From NCBI RefSeq assembly GCF_046507575.1, contig NZ_JBKFEY010000001.1, positions 124,001 through 188,000 on the forward strand: a stretch of DNA of 64,000 bases, written 5' to 3'. Within the stretch, counting starts at the first letter, position 1; the number at the start of each line of letters is the position of its first letter. Shown in pieces: positions 16,151-25,320 of this stretch. The notes beneath the pieces are model-generated. The model was not told the origin of the DNA. It saw only the letters and a list, made by a program, of their open reading frames with translations, and searched no databases. The DNA comes from Pontitalea aquivivens (GTDB lineage Bacteria; Pseudomonadota; Alphaproteobacteria; Rhodobacterales; Rhodobacteraceae). Position numbers and translations under genes: made by a program.

Positions 16151-17119
16151 ATGGGATACGGAATGGTGCTTCAGGACATGGCCTTCGCCGATTCGGGGCT
16201 GGAGCGCGCGGCGGAATTGCGCGGCGATCCGGCAGCGGTGGCGCGGCTTTTGTCGGACCCGCGCGCGCGCGTTCTGCCGCTGTGGCGCGGCAAGCCGCTG
16301 TTTGCGCCCGATGCGGCGGGGCTGGGCTGGGCTGACCCCGGCCATCGCGCGTTGCGCGACGCGGGCCTGCCGCCCATTCTGCTGGGCATTTCCGATGACT
16401 GCCCGCGCTTTGCGCTGGACCTGTCGGGCTGGACGCCCGAAGGCCCCTTGCCCGAGGCCGGTTTCCTCGATCCGTCCGAACAGGTCCATCCCGATCTGCC
16501 CGAAGGCTACGTCTTTGCCGAATTGCGCGCGCGTATGGGCCTGTTGTCCGCGCGTGAGGCGGAACTTGCCGCGACCGCCCGGGCGGTGACCGGCTGGCAT
16601 GCCACGCATCGTTTCTGCGCGGCCTGTGGCGCGGCATCCGACCTGGTGCAGGCGGGCTGGCAGCGGCGCTGTCCGTCCTGCGGCGTGTCGCATTTTCCGC
16701 GCACCGATCCGGTGGTGATCATGCTGGTCACGCGCGCGAACAAGACCCTGCTGGGCCGGTCGCCGGGGTGGCCTGCGGGGATGTATTCCTGCCTTGCGGG
16801 TTTCATGGAACCGGGCGAAACCCTGGAGGCCGCCGTGCGCCGCGAGGTGCGCGAGGAAACCGGCGTGGCGGTGGGGGCGGTACGCTATGTCGCCTCGCAG
16901 CCCTGGCCGTTTCCGGCCTCGTTGATGCTGGGCTGTCAGGGCCTGGCCGAGACCGAGGCGATCAGGCTGGACCCGGTGGAACTTGAAGATGCGCTGTGGG
17001 TCAGCCGCGAACGTCTGGCGACGATCTTTGCCGGCGCCGATCCGCAGATCCGCCCGCCCCGGCGTGGCGCGATCGCGGGGGCGCTGTTGCGCCACTGGCT
17101 TGCGGATGCGCTGGGTTGA
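16151..17119 (+). CDS. nudC: NADH/NAD pyrophosphatase (mRNA decapping Nudix hydrolase)
   Basis: Cleaves NAD(H) to NMN(H) and AMP and removes NAD caps from RNA. The 322-residue product carries an N-terminal dimerisation domain, zinc cysteines C156, C159, C174 and C177, a Nudix box at 218-240 (GFMEPGETLEAAVRREVREE), and the NudC signature SQPWPFPAS at 249-257. The start is ATG 16151 with GGGGG nearby; the open frame extends upstream into cpdB on the other strand. It is divergent from cpdB, leaving a 145-base shared promoter region. Confidence 0.94.
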   Translation: MGYGMVLQDMAFADSGLERAAELRGDPAAVARLLSDPRARVLPLWRGKPLFAPDAAGLGWADPGHRALRDAGLPPILLGISDDCPRFALDLSGWTPEGPLPEAGFLDPSEQVHPDLPEGYVFAELRARMGLLSAREAELAATARAVTGWHATHRFCAACGAASDLVQAGWQRRCPSCGVSHFPRTDPVVIMLVTRANKTLLGRSPGWPAGMYSCLAGFMEPGETLEAAVRREVREETGVAVGAVRYVASQPWPFPASLMLGCQGLAETEAIRLDPVELEDALWVSRERLATIFAGADPQIRPPRRGAIAGALLRHWLADALG

Positions 17120-17164
17120 CGTCACAAGGGTGCCGGTCCGGTCCGGTGCAGTACGAGGGTTCGC

Positions 17165-17626
17165 ATGAAGTTTTCCAGCCGCGAGGATGTGGCCGCCACG
17201 CCCGAGGCGGTCTTTGATGCGCTTGCCGATATCGCGCGGTTCGAACGCATGGCCGTGCGCGAAGGCGTCAGCCTGCGGCGTCTGGATGAACGGGCCGAAC
17301 CCGGGGCGGGGATGACCTGGGAAATCGAATTCCGCTTTCGGGGCAAGCAGCGCATGCTTGTCGGTGACATCCGCCGCTTTGACCGGCCCGAACGGGTGGA
17401 ATACGGCGGGGTTTCCCCGAATTTCGACCTGTTTCTGGCGGTGTCGCTGCTGCCGCTGTCGCGCGCGCATACGCGGATGCATGTCGAACTGACCCTGCGC
17501 CCGCGCAGCCTGCGCGCGCGCGTTCTGGTGCAGGCGGCGCGTCTGGGGCGGGCCAATCTGCGGCGCAGATATGCCGATCAGATCCGCGCCTTCGCCCGCA
17601 GCATCGAGGCGCGGCCCGCCGGCTGA
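17165..17626 (+). CDS. SRPBCC (START-like) superfamily protein
   Basis: A 153-residue protein with the START/polyketide-cyclase fold: N-terminal VAATPEAVFDALADIARFERMA is the usual first strand and helices, followed by antiparallel beta strands and a long C-terminal helix (VLVQAARLGRANLRRRYADQIRAFARSI). Members bind hydrophobic ligands; no catalytic residues can be named. It follows nudC by 45 bases and may share its transcript. It converges on pheA. Confidence 0.75.
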   Translation: MKFSSREDVAATPEAVFDALADIARFERMAVREGVSLRRLDERAEPGAGMTWEIEFRFRGKQRMLVGDIRRFDRPERVEYGGVSPNFDLFLAVSLLPLSRAHTRMHVELTLRPRSLRARVLVQAARLGRANLRRRYADQIRAFARSIEARPAG

Positions 17627-17658
17627 TCCGCGCGCGCCCCCGCGACGACCCGCGGCGA

Positions 17659-18504
17659 TCAGCCGTGGCGGCGCGGATCGGCGGGATAGACACCCAGCAG
17701 CGTCAGCGACGAGGTGAAATAGCCCAGTTCCTCCAGCGCCAGACGCACGTTGGTGTCATCGGGGTGGCCTTCGATGTCGGCATAAAACTGGGTCGCGGTG
17801 AAATTGCCGTCCACCATATAGCTTTCCAGCTTGGTCATGTTCACGCCATTGGTCGCAAACCCGCCCATCGCCTTGTACAGCGCGGCCGGAATGTTGCGCA
17901 CGCGGAAAACGAAGGTGGTCATCATCCGGTCGGCGCGGCGCTTCAGGTCGGGTTCGCGTGCCATCACCAGAAAGCGGGTGGTGTTGTTCTGCCGGTCCTC
18001 GATATGGCGCGCGATGCAGTCCAGCCCGTAGATTTCCCCCGCCAGTTCCGATGCCAGCGCCGCCACCTTGGGGTCGCGCCGTTCGGCCACGATCTTGGCC
18101 GATCCGGCGGTATCGGCGCCGGTGATCATGCGCAGGTTGTGCTGGCGCAGGAAGCTGCGGCACTGGCCCAGCAGGACGGTATGGCTCATGGCGGCCTCGA
18201 TCTGGTCGATCTTCGTGCCGGGCAGCGCCAGAAGGTTGATGTGAACGCGCACAAAGGCCTCATCCACGATGTGAAGGCCGCTTTCGGGCAGCAGGTGGTG
18301 GATGTCGGCCACGCGCCCGTAGGTGGAATTTTCCACCGGCAACATGCCCAGATCGGCCTCGCCCTTGCGGACCTGTTCGATCACCTCTTCGAAGGTGGCG
18401 CAGGGCATGGCCTCCATCGTGGGGCGCGACTGGCGGCAGGCCTGATGGGAATAGGCGCCCGGTTCGCCCTGAAATGCGATCCGCCCTTTCACATGCATGC
18501 TCAT
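17659..18504 (-). CDS. pheA: Prephenate dehydratase
   Basis: Converts prephenate to phenylpyruvate for phenylalanine synthesis. The 281-residue monofunctional enzyme (no chorismate mutase domain) has IAFQGEPGAYSHQA at the start, VENSTYGRVADIHHLL, and the catalytic T176-R-F motif in NNTTRFLV. A C-terminal ACT domain (about 190-275) with NMTKLESYMV in place of the usual ESRP should mediate phenylalanine feedback. ATG 18504 is preceded by AAAGGAGG; eight upstream codons in the open frame were excluded. Confidence 0.95.
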   Translation of the reverse strand: MSMHVKGRIAFQGEPGAYSHQACRQSRPTMEAMPCATFEEVIEQVRKGEADLGMLPVENSTYGRVADIHHLLPESGLHIVDEAFVRVHINLLALPGTKIDQIEAAMSHTVLLGQCRSFLRQHNLRMITGADTAGSAKIVAERRDPKVAALASELAGEIYGLDCIARHIEDRQNNTTRFLVMAREPDLKRRADRMMTTFVFRVRNIPAALYKAMGGFATNGVNMTKLESYMVDGNFTATQFYADIEGHPDDTNVRLALEELGYFTSSLTLLGVYPADPRRHG

Positions 18505-18814
18505 CCTGCCTCCTTTCGCTGTGATCATCCATGGCGCCGGGGCGCCGTCGGTTCCCGGTTATACTGCGGCGCGTGGCAGGGAAAGACGTGAAACCCCTGC
18601 GGCGCGCCAATGGGCCGGGGCGCGGCTTTGGCGCAACGCCCGGGTGCCAGCCCGGTGCCAGCCCGGTGTCCGCCGGGTGCCTGATCGCGTCAAAGCGGCG
18701 GAAAAACCGCGCGCGCGGGGCCAAATTGCACCCCGCGCGCAGAAACATGCCTTGAAATGCAGGGGCCGAAACGGGTAGATGCGCACAACTGAACAGCCAC
18801 ATCAGGGAAGAGCC
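18505..18814. other. 310-base intergenic region between pheA and cycM
   Basis: It holds the pheA ribosome site, a GC-rich stretch with direct repeats of GGTGCCAGCCC (about 18643-18666), and a candidate cycM promoter near its end. No coding frame with a ribosome site was found in it. Confidence 0.6.
18752..18781 (+). promoter_or_regulatory. Candidate promoter for cycM
   Basis: TTGAAA, an 18-base spacer and TAGATG stand 34 bases before the cycM ATG. The match to sigma-70 elements is moderate; position is the better argument. Confidence 0.35.
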
Positions 18815-19345
18815 ATGTTCGACACGATGACTATCACGAAGGCAGGGGGTGCCGTGATCGGCGCGCTTCTGGTCTTCCTTCTCGGCAACTGGGCGGCCAG
18901 CGCGCTTTATTCCGTTGGCCATGGCGCCCATGGCGGGGGAGAGGTCGCGGGCATGACGGCGGCGCCGGGCGGGCTTCTGGACGTGGCCGAAGAAGGCGCC
19001 GGGGAAGCCGCGGAAGAAGTCGTGGAACTGGCCCTTGATTCGGGCGATGCCGCCGCCGGCGAAAAGGTCTTTGGCAAGTGCCGGGCCTGCCACAAGGTCG
19101 ATGGGGCCAACGGCACCGGCCCGCATCTGGACGGCGTCGTGAACCGCGCCATCGGCACGGTTGACGGCTTTGCCTATTCGGCCGGCATGGCCAGCCACGG
19201 CGGCACCTGGACGCTGGAAGAACTGAACACCTTCCTGATCAAGCCCAAGGATTACCTGCCCGATACCAAGATGGCCTTCGCCGGTCTGCCCAAGCCGGAA
19301 GATCGCGTGAACCTGCTGGCCTATCTGCAGAGCGTTTCGAACTGA
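18815..19345 (+). CDS. cycM: Membrane-anchored cytochrome c552 (CycM / cytochrome cy type)
   Basis: Carries electrons from the bc1 complex to terminal oxidases while tethered to the membrane. The 176-residue product starts MFDTMTITKAGGAV, very like Paracoccus CycM, and keeps an uncleaved N-terminal anchor (about 9-33). An acidic Gly/Ala/Glu linker (about 35-78) leads to a class I cytochrome c domain with C89-R-A-C92-H93 and methionine ligand M153 in TKMAFAG. ATG 18815 has AGGGAAGAG before it. With petABC and ccoNOP in the same window it completes the ubiquinol to O2 path. Confidence 0.94.
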   Translation: MFDTMTITKAGGAVIGALLVFLLGNWAASALYSVGHGAHGGGEVAGMTAAPGGLLDVAEEGAGEAAEEVVELALDSGDAAAGEKVFGKCRACHKVDGANGTGPHLDGVVNRAIGTVDGFAYSAGMASHGGTWTLEELNTFLIKPKDYLPDTKMAFAGLPKPEDRVNLLAYLQSVSN

Positions 19346-19377
19346 TCCTGCACGATTTTCCCTGCCGGGGACAATCA

Positions 19378-19410
19378 GGCCGCGCCGCGCTGGCGCGGCC
19401 TTTGCTTTTC
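19378..19410 (+). terminator. Terminator after cycM
   Basis: A perfect nine-base-pair GC stem (GGCCGCGCC / GGCGCGGCC) with a five-base loop is followed by TTTGCTTTTC, 32 bases after the cycM stop. Confidence 0.85.
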
Positions 19411-19510
19411 GTCCCCCTCTCACGCAATCGCAACTTGAAGCCCCGCACCCCGGCCCGTTACCAATGGTGCCGGAAGGGCGCGGACCCGCGCAGCGCAGGG
19501 GAGTGAGCAG

Positions 19511-21433
19511 ATGGCGAAGGCAAGGGCGGTTGCACGGGGCAGGGTGTCACGGGGCGGGGTGGCACAGGCTGACACGTCATGGGGTGTGACCCTGCGCGCC
19601 ATGGGGGCGCTTGTGATCGCACTGGCGCTGTGGGCCGGCCTTGCGCTGGGCGCGCGGGCGCAGGACACCATCACCGCGCATGGCATTTCAACCTATGGCG
19701 ATCTGAAATACGGCCCCGATTTCGCGCATCTGGACTATGTGAACGCCGATGCGCCCAAGGGCGGCGAGATTTCCGAATGGACATCCGGGGCGTTTGACAG
19801 CTTTAACCCCTTCACGCTGAAGGGGCGCGCGGCGGCACTGTCCTCGGTGATGCTGGAAAGCCTGCTGACCACCACCGCCGATGAAATCGGCGCGGCCTAT
19901 GGGCTGCTGGCCGAAAGCCTGGAATATCCCGAAAACCGCGACTGGGTGATCTTTACCCTGCGTGAGGGCATCACCTTTTCCGATGGCACGCCGATGACGG
20001 CCGAAGACGTGCTGTTTTCCTATGAAACCTTCCGCGACAAGGGCCTGTCATCCTTTCGCACGGTGCTGAGCCAGAAGGTCCAGTCCGCGGAACTGCTGGA
20101 CGACCGGCGGATCCGGTTCACCTTTGTTCCCGGTTATCCGCGCCGCGACATCATCCAGACGGTCGGCGGCCTGCCGGTCTTTTCCAGGGCGGATTTCGAA
20201 CGTCACAACCGCGATCTGGAAGAAAGCAGCAACATCCCCTTCCTGGGGTCGGGCCCTTATATGTTCGACCGCGCCGAGGGCGGCACCCGCGTGATCTGGA
20301 AGCGCAACCCCGACTATTGGGGCCGCGATCTGCCGATCAACCGCGGGCGCAACAATTTCGACACCATCCGCATCGAATATTTCGGCGATTATCAGGCCGC
20401 GTTCGAGGGGTTCAAGGCCGGCGCCTATACCTTCCGCAATGAGGCATCTTCAATCATCTGGGCGACGGGCTATGATTTCCCGGCGCTGAACGCGGGCCAT
20501 GTGGTGAAACGCGAATTGCCATCCGGCGCGATCGGCACGGGGCAGGCCTTTACCATCAACCTGCGCCGCGACCGGTTCCAGGACATCCGCGTGCGCGAGG
20601 CACTGGGCCTGATGTTCAATTTCGAATGGGCGAATGAAACGCTGTTCTACGGGCTTTACGCCCGCACCCGGTCGTTCTGGGACAATTCCGACCTGGCCGC
20701 CGAAGGCGTGCCCACCCCCGAGGAGGTGGCGATCCTTGAACCGCTGGCCGCCGACCTGCCGCCCGGCATCCTGACCGATCCGGCGGCGGAGCCCGCCGTT
20801 TCGGGCGCGCGCCAGCTGGACCGGGGCAACCTGCGCAAGGCCGCGGCGCTGCTGGATGCGGCGGGCTGGCCCGTCGGCGATGGCGGCATGCGCCGCAATG
20901 CGCGCGGCGAAACCCTGCGCGTCGAGATCCTGAACGACAGCCAGACCTTCGACCGCGTGATCAACCCTTACGTCGAAAACCTGCGCGCGCTGGGGGTGGA
21001 TGCGGTGCATTCGCGTGTGGATGACGCGCAGTTCACCAACCGCGAACGCAGCCACGACTTCGACATGATCACCGATCAGCTGGGACAGGATTACATCCCC
21101 GGATCGGGGCTGCAGCAGTATTTCGGGTCGGCCTCGGTGGGGGATGTGTTCAACTCGATGGGGCTGGCCAACCCGGCCATCGACGCGCTGATCCGGCTGG
21201 TCGAAGAGGCGCAAAGCCGTGATGAGATGACCACCCGCGTCCGCGCGCTGGACCGGGCACTGCGCGCGCTGCGCTTCTGGGTGCCGCAGTGGCACAAGGC
21301 CACCCATACGGTCGCCTATTACGACATGTATGAACACCCCCGGAACCTGCCCCCCTATGCGCTGGGCGAACTGGACTTCTGGTGGTACAACGCCGAAAAG
21401 GCCGAAAAACTGAAAGCCGCCGGCGCGTTCTGA
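19511..21433 (+). CDS. yejA: Peptide ABC transporter substrate-binding protein (YejA-like)
   Basis: Periplasmic binding protein of family 5 (640 residues). The N-terminus has an extended basic region and then a hydrophobic signal core (GALVIALALWAGLALGARAQD, about 32-52) with cleavage after ARA. FAHLDYVNADAPKGGEISEW and SFNPFTLKGRAA are typical of the YejA branch, as are the FTLREGITFSDGTPMTAEDVLFSYE block and the WFW-rich C-terminus. It heads yejABEF; the E. coli Yej system imports oligopeptides and microcin C. GGAG lies before the ATG. Confidence 0.92.
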   Translation: MAKARAVARGRVSRGGVAQADTSWGVTLRAMGALVIALALWAGLALGARAQDTITAHGISTYGDLKYGPDFAHLDYVNADAPKGGEISEWTSGAFDSFNPFTLKGRAAALSSVMLESLLTTTADEIGAAYGLLAESLEYPENRDWVIFTLREGITFSDGTPMTAEDVLFSYETFRDKGLSSFRTVLSQKVQSAELLDDRRIRFTFVPGYPRRDIIQTVGGLPVFSRADFERHNRDLEESSNIPFLGSGPYMFDRAEGGTRVIWKRNPDYWGRDLPINRGRNNFDTIRIEYFGDYQAAFEGFKAGAYTFRNEASSIIWATGYDFPALNAGHVVKRELPSGAIGTGQAFTINLRRDRFQDIRVREALGLMFNFEWANETLFYGLYARTRSFWDNSDLAAEGVPTPEEVAILEPLAADLPPGILTDPAAEPAVSGARQLDRGNLRKAAALLDAAGWPVGDGGMRRNARGETLRVEILNDSQTFDRVINPYVENLRALGVDAVHSRVDDAQFTNRERSHDFDMITDQLGQDYIPGSGLQQYFGSASVGDVFNSMGLANPAIDALIRLVEEAQSRDEMTTRVRALDRALRALRFWVPQWHKATHTVAYYDMYEHPRNLPPYALGELDFWWYNAEKAEKLKAAGAF

Positions 21434-21461
21434 CCGGCTGGAAGGCAAGGGCAGGGCAGAC

Positions 21462-22622
21462 ATGGGCGCCTATATCCTGCGGCGGTTGCTGCTGATCATC
21501 CCGACGCTGATCGGGATCATGGTGGTGAACTTCACGCTGACGCAATTCGTGCCGGGCGGGCCGATCGAACAGATCATCGCCCGCGTCGAGGGCGAGGCCG
21601 ACAGCCTGCGCAACATTGCCGGTGGCGGTGATGCGGGGGCGGCAGGCGCACAGGGCGGGGTTGGCGAAAGCGGCTATCAGGGCGCGCGCGGCATTTCCCC
21701 CGATCAGCTGGCGCGCCTTGAGGTGCAGATGGGCTTTGCCCGCATCACCTGCGCCGAAGGCTATGCCGGCATGCCCGACATCCGCGCGCCCGAATGCGAA
21801 AAAACGCCGATCCCCGCGGTGGAACGCTTTGTCATCATGATGGGCAACTACCTGACCTTCGATTTCGGCCAAAGCTTCTTCCATTCGAAATCGGTGGTGG
21901 AACTGGTGCTGGAAAAGATGCCCGTGTCGATCACGCTGGGCCTGTGGTCCACGCTGCTGGCCTATCTGATTTCCATCCCGCTGGGCATCCGCAAGGCGGT
22001 GCGCGACGGCAGCCCGTTTGACACCTGGACCAGCGGCGCGATCATCGTGGGCTATGCCATTCCGGGGTTTCTGTTCGCGGTCCTGCTGATGGTGCTGTTC
22101 GCGGGCGGGTCCTACTGGAAGATCTTCCCGCTGCGGGGGCTGACCTCGGACAACTGGGCGGATCTGAGCGCGCTGGGCAAGGCGCTGGATTATCTGTGGC
22201 ACATCGCCCTGCCGGTGACCGCCACCACGATCGCCAGTTTCGCCACGATGACGTTGCTGACCAAGAATTCCTTCCTGGATGAGATCAACAAGCAATATGT
22301 CATGACCGCGCGGGCCAAGGGCCTGTCGGAACGCGGGGTGCTTTACGGCCATGTGTTCCGCAACGCGATGCTGATCGTGATCGCGGGCTTTCCGGCGCAG
22401 TTTCTGGGCGTCTTCTTTGGCGCCTCGATCATCGTGGAAACGATCTTTTCGCTCGACGGGCTTGGTCTTCTGGGCTTTCAGGCGGCGGTCGAACGCAACT
22501 ATCCGGTGATCTTCGGCACGCTTTATGTCTTTGGCCTGATCTCGCTGCTGGTCGGCATCCTGTCGGATCTGATGTATGTCTTCGTCGATCCGCGCATTGA
22601 TTTCGAACGGAGGGCCGGCTGA
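21462..22622 (+). CDS. yejB: Peptide ABC transporter permease YejB
   Basis: Inner-membrane permease of 386 residues. After the first helix (YILRRLLLIIPTLIGIMVVNF) comes a long periplasmic loop of about 120 residues, then five helices with the EAA-type loop YVMTARAKGLSERGVLYGHVFRNAM that docks on the ATPase. The FVPGGPIEQII and VDPRIDFERR motifs are characteristic of YejB. It lies 28 bases after yejA, and its stop overlaps the yejE start by one base. Confidence 0.93.
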   Translation: MGAYILRRLLLIIPTLIGIMVVNFTLTQFVPGGPIEQIIARVEGEADSLRNIAGGGDAGAAGAQGGVGESGYQGARGISPDQLARLEVQMGFARITCAEGYAGMPDIRAPECEKTPIPAVERFVIMMGNYLTFDFGQSFFHSKSVVELVLEKMPVSITLGLWSTLLAYLISIPLGIRKAVRDGSPFDTWTSGAIIVGYAIPGFLFAVLLMVLFAGGSYWKIFPLRGLTSDNWADLSALGKALDYLWHIALPVTATTIASFATMTLLTKNSFLDEINKQYVMTARAKGLSERGVLYGHVFRNAMLIVIAGFPAQFLGVFFGASIIVETIFSLDGLGLLGFQAAVERNYPVIFGTLYVFGLISLLVGILSDLMYVFVDPRIDFERRAG

Positions 22623-23728
22623 TGGCCTTGTCCCCGCTGAACGCGCGCCGCTGGCGCAACTTCAAGGCCAACCGGCGGGCCTTCTGGTCGCTGTGGCTGT
22701 TTCTGGTGCTGTTCGTCGCCTCGATGTTCGCCGAGGTTCTGGCCAATGACAAGCCGATCGTCGTCAGCTATCGGGGCGATCTGTATTTCCCGGCCTATCG
22801 CTTCTATCCCGAAACCGCCTTTGGCGGCGATTTTCGTACCGAGGCGATTTACCGCGATGAGGCGGTGCAATGCCTGATCGTGACCGGCGGGCGCGAGGAA
22901 TGCTGGGATGACCCCGAAGGGGTGACCGCCGAGGCGCGCGACACCGGCATGGTCGCGGGCGAAGCGGTGGAAACCGGCTGGATGATCTGGCCGCCGATCC
23001 CCTACCATTATCGCACGATCAACAACGTCGGCACCGCCCCCAGCGCGCCCGATGCGCGCCATTGGCTGGGCACCGACGATACCGCGCGCGATGTGGCGGC
23101 GCGGGTGATCTATGGTTTCCGCACCTCGATCCTGTTCACGCTGATCGTGACCACCGTCGCCTCGGTGATCGGGATCGCGGCAGGCGCGGTGCAGGGCTAT
23201 TTCGGCGGGCGCACCGACCTGATCTTTCAGCGCGCGCTTGAAATCTGGTCCTCGACCCCCTCGCTTTACGTCATCATCATCCTGTTCGCGATCCTGGGGC
23301 GGGGCTTCTGGCTGCTGGTCTTCGTGGCGATCCTGTTCGGCTGGCCCGCGCTGACCGGCGTGGTGCGGGCGGAATTCCTGCGCGCGCGGAATTTCGAATA
23401 TGTCCGCGCGGCGCGGGCCCTGGGCGTTTCGGACCGGGTGATCATGTTCCGCCACATTCTGCCCAATGCGATGGTGGCGACGCTGACGATGATGCCCTTT
23501 GTCATCACCGGAACAATATCCATGCTGGCCTCGCTGGATTACCTGGGCTACGGGTTGCCGTCCTCGGCGCCCTCGCTGGGGGAACTGGCGTTGCAGGCGA
23601 AACAAAACCTGCAGGCGCCGTGGCTGGCTTTTGCGGCCTTTTTCACATTCGCGATCATGCTGTCGCTTCTGGTGTTCATCTTCGAGGGCGTCCGCGATGC
23701 CTTTGATCCGCGCAAGGTGTTCAAATGA
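22622..23728 (+). CDS. yejE: Peptide ABC transporter permease YejE
   Basis: Second permease (368 residues). An N-terminal helix follows the LSPLNARRWRNFKANRRAFWSLW segment shared by YejE proteins, then a large periplasmic insertion and five more helices. The EAA loop reads YVRAARALGVSDRVIMFRHILPNAM. The C-terminus FEGVRDAFDPRKVF is the family ending. Overlaps of one base with yejB and four bases with yejF point to tight translational coupling. Confidence 0.93.
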   Translation: MALSPLNARRWRNFKANRRAFWSLWLFLVLFVASMFAEVLANDKPIVVSYRGDLYFPAYRFYPETAFGGDFRTEAIYRDEAVQCLIVTGGREECWDDPEGVTAEARDTGMVAGEAVETGWMIWPPIPYHYRTINNVGTAPSAPDARHWLGTDDTARDVAARVIYGFRTSILFTLIVTTVASVIGIAAGAVQGYFGGRTDLIFQRALEIWSSTPSLYVIIILFAILGRGFWLLVFVAILFGWPALTGVVRAEFLRARNFEYVRAARALGVSDRVIMFRHILPNAMVATLTMMPFVITGTISMLASLDYLGYGLPSSAPSLGELALQAKQNLQAPWLAFAAFFTFAIMLSLLVFIFEGVRDAFDPRKVFK

Positions 23729-25320
23729 CGGCGGTGCTGGAGGTTCGGGACCTGCGCGTATCCTTCCGGCAGGACGGGCAGGTGATCCCGGCGGTGAAGG
23801 GCGTCAGCTTTACCGTGGCCAAGGGCGAAACCGTGGCGTTGGTGGGGGAATCGGGGTCGGGCAAGTCGGTCACGGCGCTGTCGACCGTGGCGTTGCTGGG
23901 CGGCAATGCCACGGTCGCGGGATCGGTCCGCTATGGCGGGCAGGAAATGATCGGCGCGCCCGAGCCGCGGCTGCGGCAGGTGCGGGGGAACGATATTTCG
24001 TTCATATTCCAGGAACCGATGACCTCGCTCAACCCGCTGCACACGCTGGAAAAGCAGATCGCGGAAAGCCTGGCGCTGCATCAGGGGCTGACGGGGGCGG
24101 CGGCGCGGGCGCGGATTATCGAATTGCTGGACAAGGTCGGCATCCAGAACCCCGAAACCCGCTTGCAGGATTATCCGCACCAGTTGTCGGGCGGGCAGCG
24201 CCAGCGGGTGATGATCGCGATGGCGCTGGCCAACGGGCCGGACCTGCTGATCGCGGATGAACCGACCACGGCGCTGGACGTGACCATTCAGGCGCAGATC
24301 CTGGACCTGCTGGCCGATCTGAAGCGGGCCGGGGGGATGAGCCTTCTGTTCATCAGCCACGATCTGGGTATCGTGCGCCGCATCGCCGACCGGGTCTGCG
24401 TAATGCAGAAGGGGGAGATCGTCGAACAGGGGCCGGTGGCGGACATCTTTGCCAATCCGCAGCACCCCTATACCCGGAAACTTCTGGCGGCCGAACCCAA
24501 GGGCATTGCCGGCCCGGTGTCGGATGCTGCGCCCGAACTGGTGCGGACCGATCACCTGAAGGTCTGGTTCCCGATCCAGCGCGGCCTGATGCGCCGCACG
24601 GTGGGCCATGTGAAGGCGGTGAACGACGCCTCGATTTCGGTCCGGGCGGGGGAAACGCTGGGGATCGTCGGTGAAAGCGGATCGGGCAAGACCACGCTGG
24701 CGCTGGCGATCATGCGGCTGATCGGGTCCGAAGGCCCGATCGTCTATGACGGGCAGGATATTTCCGGCTGGTCGGCGGGGCAGCTGCGGCGGTTGCGGCG
24801 CGACATGCAGATCGTGTTCCAGGACCCCTTCGGCAGCTTGTCGCCGCGGATGACGGTGGAACAGATCATCGCCGAGGGGCTGACCGTGCATGGCGTCGAA
24901 CCGGGGCGCAACCGTCGCGGGATGGTGGCCGAAATCATGGCCGAGGTGGGGTTGGACCCCGCCGCGATGACGCGCTATCCGCATGAATTTTCCGGCGGCC
25001 AGCGCCAGCGCGTGGCGATCGCCCGCGCGATGATCCTGCGCCCGCGGGTGGTGGTGCTGGATGAGCCGACCTCGGCCCTGGACATGACGGTGCAGGTGCA
25101 GATCGTGGACCTGCTGCGCGACCTTCAGGCCCGCTACGGGCTGGCCTATCTGTTCATCAGCCATGACCTGCGGGTGGTGCGCGCCATGTCGCACAAGGTG
25201 ATTGTGATGAAACAGGGCGACATCGTCGAAGCCGGCCCCGCAGCCCAGGTTTTTGGCGCGCCGCAGACCGACTACACCCGCGCCCTGATGCGCGCCGCCC
25301 TGGGCGAGGGGGTGGCTTGA
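23725..25320 (+). CDS. yejF: Peptide ABC transporter ATP-binding protein YejF (two ATPase domains)
   Basis: A 531-residue tandem ATPase. Domain 1 has Walker A GESGSGKS (about 46-53), signature LSGGQRQRV and Walker B LLIADEP. Domain 2 repeats GESGSGKT, FSGGQRQRV and VVLDEPTSALD. Each domain is followed by the oligopeptide-transporter tail (HPYTRKLLAAEP; TDYTRALMRAAL). One polypeptide supplies both nucleotide-binding sites for YejBE. Its stop overlaps the TTG start of the next gene. Confidence 0.94.
   Translation: MTAVLEVRDLRVSFRQDGQVIPAVKGVSFTVAKGETVALVGESGSGKSVTALSTVALLGGNATVAGSVRYGGQEMIGAPEPRLRQVRGNDISFIFQEPMTSLNPLHTLEKQIAESLALHQGLTGAAARARIIELLDKVGIQNPETRLQDYPHQLSGGQRQRVMIAMALANGPDLLIADEPTTALDVTIQAQILDLLADLKRAGGMSLLFISHDLGIVRRIADRVCVMQKGEIVEQGPVADIFANPQHPYTRKLLAAEPKGIAGPVSDAAPELVRTDHLKVWFPIQRGLMRRTVGHVKAVNDASISVRAGETLGIVGESGSGKTTLALAIMRLIGSEGPIVYDGQDISGWSAGQLRRLRRDMQIVFQDPFGSLSPRMTVEQIIAEGLTVHGVEPGRNRRGMVAEIMAEVGLDPAAMTRYPHEFSGGQRQRVAIARAMILRPRVVVLDEPTSALDMTVQVQIVDLLRDLQARYGLAYLFISHDLRVVRAMSHKVIVMKQGDIVEAGPAAQVFGAPQTDYTRALMRAALGEGVA

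Noticed and set aside
18497..18778. Possible 93-codon gene in the pheA-cycM gap
   Set aside because: No ribosome site, Arg/Ala/Gly-rich composition and no recognisable segment; treated as non-coding.
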